Shown: positions 25,566-37,200, counted from the first letter of the stretch. The stretch: 64,000 bases of DNA from Nageia nagi (GCA_050084985.1 JBITNC010000002.1:20708001-20772000); one strand, 5' to 3'. A program made the numbers and translations. The notes: a model not told the origin generated them from the letters alone.

Positions 25566-27540
25566 TAGGTGCTAAGGAGGTTGACCAAAAGCAACTAAGT
25601 TTTATCTTTATGCAAGACCTTACACTTTTTGAATAATGAGATATTCAAGCTCTAGCAAATATTGGGTACTAGTAGTGATAACCAAGTAGAGTAATTTTGG
25701 TCCTCTCTTGAGGCTTGCAATTTTGAAGATGTTGATATCAACTTGAGTGCTAGAAAATACCGAGGATTCTTCCAAGCCTATTCCACACTCCATAAGCTAA
25801 ATGAAGATAATATTAGGGGTATAATAAAGACTCAAGCTCATATAGTCTACGATGTAGGACCATGGGGCTTGTGTTAAAGTGTCAACACTAACATACCATA
25901 TTCCATGTAGAATAAGCAATATTTTTAGAAACTTTAATGATAGATCATGAGGACCATATCTCTTGGAACTATAACAATATATGCCCTTGGGACTGTAGCA
26001 TCCAGACAGTACAATGCAAATACCAAAATGCAACCGATGTTAGAAATATATGATGTATGATTTCATTAGTCAAAAGGATATTAAATATATGGCATAGTGA
26101 TATGACTTGAATATCTATGATATCAAAATCAAGGCAGATTGATTGAGCCCAAGATGTATAGGAAACATTAAGCATTTAAAGATTTAGTTAAAACAATACC
26201 CAAACATCCAATTTACAAGGTATGATGTTTTGATCAAAATGTAACATATGATAGAGATTTAGAAACAAGGCATCATAGTTAAGTTCAAGAGTATCAAACA
26301 TTTAATATTCTAGTTTACCCACCCCATGAATATGCAATTAAATATAATAATAACCTGAGAAAATTATGTAACAATTTTATATCCTTTCTAGAAGTTGTTT
26401 TTTGCTAATAGGTAAATTATATTAAGAAAAAAGTAGCAAGTTTTTTTTTGCTTATAGGTAAATGATTTCATATGAAACTAGCTACCTAACTATTATTTAT
26501 AAGTGACTACATAGAGGTTCAAACATCAACGAAATGCAACCAAAGTATAACTTTTTCATCTAAATTTTTGTATCAAAATAGAATTGTAAATATATATAGT
26601 TTCTTAATACATTTGATATACTATCTAGTTAATATCCTAATACAATAAAATACCATCATATTTCCTTATTCTTATCCATGTCTTGCTTCAAGTTATCCTA
26701 CTTCAGATTCTTCTTTACAATTATGTAACTCTTGTTCCTTTTGTGATGAAGAATTGTTCCCCTACTTCCCCTGCATAATATCTATCCATCATAGAATAAA
26801 AGGTCCTGTCTTTAATCTAAGAGATTAGGGTGACATAGATGATTTTTGGTGCCTTGGGAGGTACCATGGTATAAGTAGCTTCCTTAGGCTCTAAGGTTGC
26901 TCGAGTATCCTTCTTAGACTTTTTCAGGATCCTAGTTGATTCTCGCTAGGAGGGGATCCTTTTCTAGGGTTTATTTTGAAACTATTAGTAGATGGCGTTA
27001 ATGGAAAAGGACTAAGTATATATACATAGAATTAGAATAAAAAATGGTCAAATTTTTTTGTATTGCTATCCTTTGGGAGATAAATGTATGCTTCATATTT
27101 TAATACAAGACTTGGTGTATTTCCCTTCTTATAGTTGAGGTTGTTAATATGTTTATTTTATTATTAACATCTACATATGTTGAATACTAAGGTTGTGTAA
27201 TGAAATAGTGAGACCTCAATTATGGGCCAATTTATTGTATCCTAAGATTCAACTATGGACTACAACCCTCACCAATAGTTCTTAAGCTTGATTTATTTCA
27301 AATATTAGCTTAAGTCATTTGCTTTCTTGTAATTTATTCTCTTTTAGTTGATGGTTTCTTACAATTTGCTTCTATTTCTTATTACTTTTTACCTTTAATC
27401 ATAAAGGAGTCAACCTTCTCAAAAGAATGAGTAGAAAAGTCCTCATGAGTGCATATGTCCCACCATTATGCTCATTTAAGAACCTTGTTGTTACTCTGCT
27501 TATGTAGCTTTAACTAGACTATATCATAAATTACACTTTC
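25566..27540. other. interior of the CACTA-like element, mostly unassigned
   Basis: AT-rich DNA to the right of E1. One weak coding-like stretch on the minus strand (about 26950-26700) reads RILKKSKKDTRATLEPKEAT and then MVPPKAPKIIYVTLIS, interrupted by stops. I do not recognise it. It is the best candidate for a relic of the element's own or captured coding sequence apart from PPR. Nothing else stands out. Confidence 0.35.
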
Positions 27541-27966
27541 AGAATAAACACGTTCTTCTATAGCTTTCATGGTGGTATATGCTAGAAGAATGTTGGAAAT
27601 AGTTACAAAGTTTTGTTTTACACCTAACAATTACATCATCTTAAAATTAAAGTCTCTAAAACCTTTTTTAGAAAATCCATTTTATACGTATCTTGTGATC
27701 ATTGCATTTGATGAAACCATGTCTACATCATACATCTTTTTAAACGATTCACATGCCTTCTCTAGGCCTTCATATTGTCTATACATGTTTATTAGATCAT
27801 TTACAACCATAACATTTGATGCAAAACCATTTTAAACTACTCTTTGATGGATGTACATACCTTGTTTTAGAGCTTGCATGGTGGCACATACTAGAAGAAT
27901 ATTGATAAAAGTTGAAGAGTTGATATTTACTCCTAACAATTGCATTCGCTTGAAAGTCTATAGGAT
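27541..27966 (-). pseudogene. PPR relic, part left of E4
   Basis: On the minus strand, frameshifted PPR repeats can be read, with anchors such as the decayed MY-K-G and V-WNAMI positions in the repeat consensus. The reading continues into 44151 and beyond once E4 and one copy of its duplication are removed: the sequence before E4 ends in GGATCTTCT and after E4 runs CTTCTTAGAAAATC. Confidence 0.6.
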
Positions 27967-27971
27967 CTTCT

Positions 27972-28449
27972 TGAGAGAATTAGCACTACTCTAATCCTCA
28001 AGGTCCAAGACTAGGAAGCTCAATCATTCAACATAACACCATTCACAAGATAACACAAGTGTAATGTGGTTCCTCCCTCCTTGGGAGTACATCCACAACT
28101 AGTATCTCAATTCTCAAGTATGCCCCTCTTACAACTATTCTCTTCCTCTCTCCTACACAAACTAGTAGAGTAATCTTACTCCAAAACTTAGATGTGTTAC
28201 AAGAGGAGAGGCCCTCTATTTATAGCTTGAGAGCACCTCCCTAACCTCCCTTTAACCCAAGGGTAAGGTTAGGGTTACAATAAATGTGTGACCTAACTTT
28301 AATCTACCAACTAACCCCATGGTTAGGTCAAAGTCGACACATAATAAAGAATTTAATTAATCCCTTAAGGTATCTACATATCCTTTAAGTGATTAATTGA
28401 ACTTACAAGGAGTTTAGATATTCACAATATTTCATTACAAATTCTAACA
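27972..28449 (-). repeat. E4 3' LTR
   Basis: In plus orientation starts TGAGAGAATTAGC and ends AAATTCTAACA, followed by the reversed polypurine tract CTCCCCCTT. Contains CTATTTATAG, the likely TATA box (reversed). Confidence 0.92.
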
Positions 28450-28830
28450 CTCCCCCTTAATGCAATATTGGGATAGAGCGTAGAAGAAAGAAGAGAGAGA
28501 GTAAGAGAGAGTTCTCCTCCATAGAGATACAAGTGGAGATGAGAACATTTACATATTTGAGAATCTTTTTGAGAACTAGTATGAGACTCACTACATTACC
28601 ATTTGACAAAATGGTTTACAATACAATCATTAACCACAATTGGTTTCACTGTACATAGTAGTCGATCAACTTTAAGCTGACATGTGAGTCTCCATGAGCT
28701 TGCTTTCACAAGGTGAGTAACCTGCATTTTTGAAGAAGATCCTGCATGCTGCAAGCAACTCATGAACAAAATCAGTTAGATGCACCATATATTCAAATAA
28801 AAGAATCAAATAATGTCATCTTATAAATAA
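28450..28830 (-). other. E4 3' UTR remainder
   Basis: Purine/pyrimidine-rich 3' UTR similar to E5 29739-30127. It stops at AACTGATCA and jumps into integrase/RT-linker sequence, so the hairpin units, UTR repeats, RNase H and RT are all missing. Confidence 0.75.
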
Positions 28831-29225
28831 CTGATCATCCAACCAGTTAGGTGCAGGTGTAGAATCATCTGAATCAGACACCTCAGCATGAGAAGTCGTA
28901 TCCTCAGGAAGTTCATTGAACTTGACATCCCTAGAAACAAAGACTATTTTATGGGATGAGGAGTAGAGCCTGTAACCTCTATGCTGATTATCATACCCCA
29001 AAAAGATGCATTTTTTTGATCTTTTATCTAGCTTCTTTATTTTCTCTGAGGTAATGAAGGCAAATGCATCACAACCAAAGACCCTAAAGTGTGAGATGTT
29101 AGGTTTCTTTTCTATCCATGCTTCATACGGAGTTTTTCCTTCAAGTGCTTTAGTAGGACACCTATTTAGGGTGTGAATAGCAGTGTGAATAGCTTCTCCC
29201 CATAAGAAACTAGGAAGGTTACCCA
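28831..29225 (-). pseudogene. E4 integrase C-terminus and linker
   Basis: An open stretch reads MLGNLPSFLWGEAIHTAIHT, then KTPYEAW, KKPNISHFRVFGCDAFAFI, KCIFLGYDNQHRGYRLY and VSRDVKFNELPED. This is the C-terminal integrase region and the spacer before RT. It ends where the deletion joins it to 3' UTR. The N-terminal continuation lies at 38438 and above, on the other side of E5. Confidence 0.85.
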
Positions 29226-29230
29226 ACATG

Positions 29231-29738
29231 TGAAGGATTTGAACTAGATCTAAACAAATCCTCTAGGACCTTAGACTAGGAAACTCAAGTGTACACAAGA
29301 TAACACATCTATAATTATAAGAACATCATTCACACAATATGACACCAATATAATGTGGTTCCTCCCTCCTTGGGAGTACATCCACAACTAGCTCTCTTAT
29401 TCTCAAATCTATGTCTCTCTTACAACTATTCTCTAGCTCTCTCCTACACAACCAAGTAGAGTAATCTTACTCAAAACTTAGATATCTTTACATGAGGAGA
29501 GGCCCTCTATTTATAGGTTGAGAGCACCTCCCTAACCTTCCTTTAACCCAAGGGTAAGGTTAGGGTTACATTAAATGTACCACCAAACTTCAACCTACCA
29601 ACTAACTCCTTTGGTAAAGTCAAAGTCTACATATTAAAGAATTCTATTAATCTCTTAAGGTATCTACATACCCTTAAGTGATTAATTGAATTTACAAGGA
29701 GTTTAGATATTCACAATATTTCATTACAAATTCTAACA
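29231..29738 (-). repeat. E5 3' LTR
   Basis: In plus orientation starts TGAAGGATTTGAAC and ends AAATTCTAACA, followed by CTCCCCCTT. Identical to the other LTR except A versus C within ATCTATAATT(A/C)TAAG. Confidence 0.96.
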
Positions 29739-30135
29739 CTCCCCCTTAATGCAATATTGGGATAGAGCGTAGAAGAGAGAAGAGAGAGAGTAAGAGAGAG
29801 TTTTCCTCCATAGAGATACAAGTGGAGATGAGAACTTTTACATATTTTGAGAATCTTTTTGAGAACTAGTATGAGACTCACTACATTACCATTTGACAAA
29901 AATGGTTTACAATACAATCATTAACCACAACTGGTTTCACTGTACATAGTAGTCGATCAACTTTAAGCTGACATGTGAGTCTCCATGAGCTTGCTTTCAC
30001 AAGGTGAGTAACCTACATTTCTAAAGAAGATCCTGCATGCTACAAGCAACTCATGAACAAAATCAGTTAGATGCATCATATATTCAAATAAGAGAATCAA
30101 ATAATGCCATCTTATAAATAACTGATCAATGGTGC

Positions 30136-30176
30136 ACTATAAGCCATCACGGAGATGCCAAGCCATCACTCATAGT
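30136..30176 (-). repeat. E5 3' UTR hairpin
   Basis: The arms ACTATAAG and CTCATAGT pair with one G-U on the element's sense strand. The GATGCCAAGCC segment sits between the arms. This is the single-copy version of the unit multiplied in E2 and E3. Confidence 0.65.
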
Positions 30177-30219
30177 CACCTGTTGTATATAGACATGTGT
30201 TGATTTAAAATAGAGCATA

Positions 30220-30525
30220 AAATTGTACAACGAGTTTCTCACGCAGAGCAAACTCACCACGGAGGTATAGAATGTACAACAAGTTCGTCACGCAGAGCGA
30301 ACTTACCACAAAGGTATATTAATTACATGCTCAAAATTTGTACAATAAGTTTCTCACGCAGAGCAAACTCACCATGGAGGTATAAAATGTACAACAAGTT
30401 TGTCACGCAGAGCAAACTTACCACTGAGGTATAAAAAATCAACACTCTATAACAACAATTGTACAATAAGTTTGTCACGCAGAGCAAACTTACCACAGAG
30501 GTCTAGAATGTACAATCAAAAAAGG
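30220..30525 (-). repeat. E5 3' UTR tandem hairpin repeats
   Basis: Five imperfect copies, starting near 30224, 30272, 30336, 30388 and 30460. Each has TGTACAA followed by two complementary arms around a TCACGCAGAG loop. Arms are AAGTTCG/CGAACTT in copy 2 and AAGTTTG/CAAACTT in copies 4 and 5, a compensatory change. Copies 1 and 3 pair over six or fewer bases. Confidence 0.75.
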
Positions 30526-30561
30526 CCTCTTAGAGGTGAAGTTGTCATCACTAACAAAAGT

Positions 30562-33500
30562 TTAAACTTCACTCCCCCTTGAGGGCAACTTCACCAACCC
30601 TAGAGAATCCCTAAGCTTGCAGAACTGAGCTTCAGGAAGGGGCTTGGTGAACAAATCAGTGAAGTTTTCAGTAGATGAACAATACTGCAAGTGTATGATG
30701 TCATCTAGAACCTTCTCCCTGATAAAATGAGCTTGGATTTCGACATGTTTGGTTCGCTGATGGAACACAGGATTCTTAGCCAAAGAGATAGCTGATTGAT
30801 TGTCGGACGAAATAAGAGATGGGCCATTTTGCATATACCCAATTTCGTTCAGAAGATGTCGTAGCCAAATAGCTTCTTGGGTGGCAACAGACATGGCTCG
30901 ATATTCAGCTTCGGTGGTAGAAAGAGTCACAGTAGGTTGCTTCTTGGAAGCCCAAGAGATAGCACCTGAACCAATGCTAAACACATATGCAGAGGTTGAT
31001 TTTCTATCATCTCTATCTCCCCCATAATCAGAATCTGAGAACCCTGAGAGAACAATCGAGGGCACTTGGGAATACTTAAGAGCAAGATCCTTTGTCCCTG
31101 CGACATACCTCAAGATTTGCTTAACAGCATTGAGGTGTTCAACATATGGTTTTTACATGAATCGTGCCATCAGATTCACTGCAAAGGCAATATCAGGTCG
31201 AGAGATAGTCAGATACAGAAGACTACCAATAAATTGTCTATAAGTTGTAGCATCAGCCAACTGAGAATCTGAGCTCAGTGAGACAACGATTCCAGGAGAA
31301 ATAGGTATGGCAGCATATTTACACTCTTCCATTCCAAACTTTTGCAAGATGTCTGATATATACTTAGATTGACTAAGATAAGTACAATCTTTGTGTTGGT
31401 ATACTTGCATCCCAAGATAGTAATGCAATAGACCTAGATCAGTCATTTCAAATGTTGCCTTGAGTTTGGAGATGCACTCTTGGATGATTTCAATATTATT
31501 GCCTGTTATGAGAAGATCATCCACATAAAGGAGAATTATGACCACGTCTTATCCTTGATTGAGTACATATAGATCTGAATCTGAGAAGCACTTGGAAAAA
31601 CCAATATCTGCAAAGAATCCTGAAATTTTCTTGTACCATGCTCTAGGTGCTTGCTTAAGTCCATACAAAGACTTCTTTAGTTTACACACAAGAGACTCTT
31701 TTCCTTCTGGAATAAATCCTTCTGGTTGATTCATGTAGATTTCAACATCTAAGTCACCATTGAGAAATGCACTTTTGACATCAAGTTGAAAAGCTTTCCA
31801 TCCTTGAGCTGCAGAAAGAGCAAGAATTATTCTAACAGTAGGCATCTTGGCTACAGGAGCAAAGGTTTCCTCATAATCAATACCATATTTCTGAGCGAAT
31901 CCTTTGGCCACTAATCTTGCCTTGTATTTTTCAATTTTTCCATCAGAATTGTACTTGACCTTGTATATCCATTTATTGCCAATCACATTTTTCTCATTGG
32001 GATAAGGAACCAAATCCCAAGTTTCATTTTTCATGAGAGCCTCATACTCAACTTTCATAGCTTCCATCCAACACTCTTGCTTGGAAGCTTCTTTGAAGGT
32101 TGATGGCTCATGCATATTATCAATTTTGGCAAATAAGGATTTATTCAAGGTCATACTTCTTGTAATTCTCTGTGCTGGAGAATTTTGCTCTTGTGGTGAC
32201 TTCTCTACATGATCATCCAACCAGTTAGGTGCAGGCGAAGAATCATCTGTATCAGACATTTCAGCATGAGAGGTCGTATCCTCAGAAAGTTCATTGAACT
32301 TAACATCCCTAGACACAAAGACTATTTTATGGGATGAAGAGTAGAGCCTATAACCTCTATGCTGATTATCATACCCCACAAAGATGCATTTTTCTGATCG
32401 TTTATCGAGCTTCTTTCTTTTCTCTGAGGTAATGAAGGCAAATGCATCACAACCGAAGATTCTGAAGTGTGAGAGGTTAGGTTTCTTTCCTGTCCATGCT
32501 TCATATGGAGTTTTACCTTTAACTACCTTAGTAGGACACCTATTTAGGGTGTGAATAGCAGTGTGAACAGCTTCGCCCAATAAGAAACTAGGAAGGTTAC
32601 CCAACATGCATCTTGCCATTTCCATAATGGTGCGATTCTTCCTTTCAGCAACTCCATTTTGCTGAGGGGTGTATGGGATTGTGAATTATCGCTTAATCCC
32701 GTGTTTAACACAAAAGTCGTTAAACTCATTGCTATTATATTCACCCCCATTGTCCGATCTCAGCATTTTGATCTTAAAATTAGTTTGATTTTCAACAAGT
32801 GCCTTGAAGTCTTGAAACCTGTCAAAAGTTTGATCCTTGTGCTCAAGTAGATAACCAAATGTCATCCTACTGAAGTCATCAATGAAGGTCAGAACATAAG
32901 AAGCTCCACCTAGTGACTTAGTCTGAAAAGGACCCATCAAATCTGAATGCACAAGCTGAAGAGGACAAGTAGCCCGAGTTGCCTTATCTTTTTCAAAATT
33001 TTGCCTATGCATCTTTCCTAGAATGCACCTTTCATAAAGACCAACTGTGGGTGAAATATTAGGTAAACCTTCCACAAGTTCTTGAGTTTTCATAGCTTGA
33101 ATACTCTTGTGGTTAAGGTGTCCTAATCGTTGATGCCAAAGATTACCTTTTGAACAAACATTTGTAGCAAGACAAATCTTTGAAGGTACTTGATCCAAAA
33201 TATAAAGGTCATTCTTTACTGATCCTTTCATCAAAGTGGCAAGTCCTTTCTTAACACACCAAGAGTGTGAGGTAAACTCAAATGAGCATCCTTTCCTTGT
33301 AATTTGAATCACGAAGATGAGATTCATCCTTAGTTTAGGCACATAAAAGACATTGTCAAGAGTCTTTCCATGAATCTTCACACTTCCTATTCCGTGAACA
33401 TCAAGGACTGTATTATCACCTATCACAACCGCATCCTTTTTGTACTTATGAAAGTTTTCAAACTTATCCTTTTCATAACACATGTGATTAGTGCATCCTG

Positions 33501-34488
33501 TATCAACAATCCAATCATTTGAAATAGTTTGAGTCATTGAGTAGTAGGCAACAGAAGCAGCATGCTTGTTCTTCTTTTTATTATTGAAATTTCTCATATT
33601 TGCATTTCCCTTTCCTTTTTGAGCAAATTTCTTTTTACGACAATCATACTCTTTGTGCCCAAAGATGCCACAGAAGTTACAATTCCCATCAAACTTTTCT
33701 TGAGGTATTGGATTGCTTGATCCTGCTTTATCATTCCTGTGCCTGTAGTTGCCATGATTGTTGTTGTTGTTGCCCTTTTTGTCATACTTCCTGAAGGTAG
33801 ATGAGGACTTGTTGTCTTTGAATTTGTAATGTTTGAACTTTTTCTTGAAAGGAGTTTTGGTTGCTCCTAGAGCAATGCTATGGTCCTTTGGAGAAAGGTT
33901 CAACATTTTCTTGTTCAAAGTTTCCTCATGCTTTAGAAGAAGTCTTGAAAGGTTATCAAGTGAGATGACATCTTCTTCATCATCGAGCCTTGTTTCCATA
34001 ACTGTGACAAAGTTGCTGAACTTTGTAGTAAGGCTTTGTAGAATGATGAAGACCATGAACTCATCATTGATCCAGTTGCACCCACAACCAACCAGTTGTG
34101 TCCTGAGGTCAATGATTTTGTTTAAGTAGATGGAGGCACTTTCATCTTCACTTTGTCGATACTGCAACAACTTTTGTAGAATAGTAAACCTCCTTGAAAA
34201 TTTGGACCCAAGGTAGATTTTCTTTAACCTATCCCAAGCTTCCTTTGCTGAAGTTGATGAAGAAATCATGAGAAGGACATCATCTGAAACTGCACGGTAA
34301 ATCATAGAAGTTGCTAACTCATTCTTTGAGTTGTATACTTCAAGAGCCTTCTCATCGGTAGGAGCAACTGCATCTTCACTAACTGTCTGCCACAGCTTTC
34401 TTGCTTGTAACTCAGCTTTCATACGAGGTTCCCATATTCCAAAGTTGGAACCATCGAGTATGTGCTTGGGAACGAAGGTTTCAACCAT
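30562..34488 (-). pseudogene. E5 gag-pol polyprotein with three in-frame TAA codons
   Basis: One frame of 1308 codons, chosen from the ATG at 34488 (MVETFVPKHILDGSNF), which matches E4. Gag UBN2 core about residues 45-190. CCHC zinc knuckle CNFCGIFGHKEYDC near 266-280. Protease WIVDTGCTNHMC near 322. GAG-pre-integrase LWHQRLGHLNHKS near 448. Integrase core with HSDLMG, FIDDFSR and SDNGGEY (512-583). RT with LYGLKQAP and YVDDLL (near 986). RNase H with GFSDSDYGG, TEAEY and FTKPLPE (1147-1285). TAA stops fall at 32686-32688 (codon 601), 31549-31551 (codon 980) and 31153-31155 (codon 1112); comparison with E4 and E1 shows the first and third were CAA. In the integrase HHCC motif the first Cys reads Tyr (LYERC). 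There are no frameshifts. Length is normal for copia. Confidence 0.93.
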
Positions 34489-34639
34489 TGCTACAAAAAA
34501 CAAATGAATATGCAATAAGAATGTAAACTTTTACAATTTTTCCATCTATACATATAAAACATCTAATAAGCAAACATGTCCCACATGTGTAAACTCATTA
34601 ACCACGATCCATAGAAGGATAAAGTTGGGGTTGTTTTCT

Positions 34640-35060
34640 TGTATAGAATTAGGCCTTCACCTGGATGCCCGCAAGGTGGAGCCCAGGTACTACCAGTCCT
34701 CAACCAGTTCACCTTGGTCAATGATATATTCTCACAAGGAGAAGTACTTACTATTTTCCAAGGATCCGACGTATCTTGGACCGGCCATTTTAATTATCTT
34801 GATTAAGGGTTTCAGTTTTCCTCCTAGGTTATCAGGATAATCCCTGAATGGACGTGCGGACATGTGGTATCACTACACACATGCCTGTCCACCTAATAGA
34901 GTTATGTCCAATCCAACAGAGGTCTTAGGGGCAATTAAGACGGACTTACCACCACTTGGTTCTTCGGACTAAAAGGGCTCCAGTCTGCCCTGTCCTCACC
35001 TCATGGCTCCCCAAACAAGTCATGTTGTGGAAAATACGTGCGGATGTATTCATTTTAGGG
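34640..35060 (-). other. conserved leader block, E5 copy
   Basis: Same block as at 10860-11280 in E1, with CCAGTCCTCAACCAGTTCAC (34695-34714) and GTGGTATCACTACACACATG. About 150 bp upstream of gag on the element's sense strand. Confidence 0.6.
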
Positions 35061-35304
35061 GTTACTTTTCACATTTTTGCGTATTGCAAGTATAAGCAAA
35101 TGTGCAAAAAATATAAAGTAAGATGAAAAATACTCCATCCACACGAACTTGAAACTTTAAGAGGCCAAAAATTGAGTCCAATGGGTTTTGTTCTAACCCC
35201 TAAAGGACGTTTACATTGTTCATATTTTTCTCACTTTATTCAAGCACTTAATGAATTAAAAAGAAGAACTAAGTCCTACTTAGTATTTAATTCATAACAT
35301 GCAT

Positions 35305-35660
35305 TGTATCATGACTTAAAAATTTAAGTAAGCATGCATCATGCATTAAAAATTTAAGTCCTAAGCATACTTATGCATTCTATCATGACTTAAAATTTAA
35401 GTAAGCATGCATCATGCATTAAAAATTTAAGTCCTAAGCATACTTATGCATTCTATCATGACTTAAAATTTAAGTAAGCATGCATCATGCATTAAAAATT
35501 TAAGTCCTAAGCATACTTATGCATTCTATCATGACTTAAAATTTAAGTAAGCATGCATCATGCATTAAAAATTTAAGTCCTAAGCATACTTATGCATTCT
35601 ATCATGACTTAAAATTTAAGTAAGCATGCAGCATGCATTAAAAATTTAGGTCCTAAGCAT
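35305..35660 (-). repeat. 73-bp tandem repeat in E5 leader
   Basis: GCATGCATCATGCATT (GCATGCAGCATGCATT in the last copy) recurs at 35332, 35405, 35478, 35551 and 35624, giving an exact 73-bp period over four-plus copies with very few differences. The unit contains ATCATGACTTAAAATTTAAG and its partial complement, so it can fold. The homogeneity suggests recent expansion within this element. Confidence 0.92.
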
Positions 35661-36229
35661 GATTTAGTCTTCAAATAAGATACATGCATCTAGATAAAAT
35701 TTAAGTAAAAAAAAATTTATACCAAGGCCCCCCTTTTTACTTAAAGGTTTAGCTCTAGAGAACCAACTTGTATGCTAAGACTTGGCTTATAAGTGATGCA
35801 TTTTAAGTAAAAAAAATTCCCCCCTTTTTTTTTTTTTTACTTAAAAAAATAGCATACTTTAGACTAAATTACTATGCATGGGCACCTTTATTTAATTAAG
35901 CATTAAATTTGGAGGAGAAAATAAGAAATTATTTTAAGTGCTCCTAAGTGCATTTAATGGGAGCAATTGACTTGTAAAAAATTAAATGCCTAAGAAGTAT
36001 GTGTGCAAGTTGTAATAGGAGACCCATACCCCAATTTTTAAATGCTTTGGAAGGCTTTGTCTACCTTATGAACTAAAAAAAAATGCCTAAGTCAATAAGC
36101 ATTAAATGCTTAGTAGGTGGAAAAAAAATATGAACCCCCCTTGGTCTGCCACCAAAAGATACGTTGCTTTGTGGAACTGCAAATATGTAGGTGGTCAAAA
36201 AAATAAGGCATGTAAGGTGACTAAGAAGA

Positions 36230-37200
36230 CTTGCAATAAGGTGGCAGGAGAGACCAAGGCGGCAAGGAAGCCGCGTAAGGCGGAGGTGGAGGGCGCGTGA
36301 GTAGTGGCGGGCGGAGGTCGCGTGGGGCGGCCAGTCGGTGGTGGACGACCCAATGCATGACTGCAGGGTGGCGAGGGAGGAGGGTGACGATAAAAATAGA
36401 TCCATTGTAGCAAGCATTTCAGTCCATGAAACGGGGGCGGTGCCTAGCCAGCATCAACGTATCCGTTTGGGGGATATCCTACGATTATTACAGTCCAGAA
36501 AACAGGTCGGTATCAGGTAGCTGGGCAAATAATTTGGGAGCTAGGGTAATGTATCTGTCTGGTGCAGATCTTGCAATCAGGAGAGTCCAAGCAACGGTGT
36601 CTGTAGGGGGCAACTTGTCAAACAACGGGAAAAAACCTGGCGACGTAGCCATTCTGTGCATGTCCTGCGATCAACGATAACTCGCGGGACTTCCACATTT
36701 TGCAGGCATGTCTTTTATGGCATTCACAACTACAATAGGGGATAGAAATCTGGTTTGAAGGAGGCTTTCGTGTATGTATAAACCCTGTTCCAAATCTCCC
36801 AGTTTTGAACATGCTTTGACGACGTTGAAAAAGGGGAAATGATCGGGTTGGACTACTGCTAGTGTTGGTTGCAGTTGGCAAAACAGGGTCATTGCCTGTC
36901 GAGGAAAGCCATGTCGTGGGTAGCCTACAGGACTAATTCCACGAGAAGATGTCTCATTCAGTCAGACAGTCGAAAACTACATCTTGTTAAGCAATTCATG
37001 TGCATGGGCGGGGGCGGAGGAGCTACTGCGCTGGGGAAGGAGGAGGCAGTCGCATGGTGGAGCGCGGTGGTGCAGAGCAGAGCCACCAGAGAGGAGGGCT
37101 GCTGGGTGTGCGAGGAGGTGGCTGCGTGGTGGCGACATCGGACGGGAGGAGCGACCAGAGGCCGCGCGCGGAGGAGGACCCCCCCGCGTTGTATTTTTAC
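36230..37200 (-). other. GC-rich leader insert of E5 with captured PPR sequence
   Basis: An island of high G+C inside an otherwise A/T-rich leader. The centre (36400-36892) is PPR-derived, and both flanks (36241-36345 and 37005-37190) are very GC-rich and pyrimidine-rich on the sense strand. Several open frames cross the flanks on the plus strand, but these are a by-product of low stop frequency in GC-rich DNA. Confidence 0.65.
36400..36892 (-). pseudogene. PPR gene fragment captured in E5 leader
   Basis: Minus-strand PLS-type PPR sequence: VQPDHFPFFNVVKACSKLGD, then IHESLLQTRFLSPIVVVNA and KCGSPASYR (36830-36670), followed by LFDKLPPTDTVAWTLLIA and KLFAQLPDTDLFS (about 36630-36490), then VIIVGYPPNGY (about 36485-36455). 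Consensus plant PPR reads HxxxxKTGFxSDVVVxNALIDMYAKCG here. Frameshifts and substitutions have broken it. It is far better preserved and more GC-rich than the PPR relics in the CACTA-like arms, so it derives from a different and younger source. Confidence 0.8.

Noticed and set aside
29551-29575. GGTAAGGTTAGGGTTAC looks telomere-like
   Set aside because: Only one TTAGGG-type word occurs per LTR, it is part of every E4/E5 LTR, and the plant telomere unit TTTAGGG is not repeated.
30220-30525. Regularly spaced repeats that resemble a CRISPR array
   Set aside because: Spacers are similar to each other, units are imperfect, there is no cas gene, and the array sits in the 3' UTR of a plant retrotransposon.
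33594-34129. Open frames overlapping E5 gag on either strand
   Set aside because: The gag frame is continuous and has the known domain order; these are shadows without motifs.
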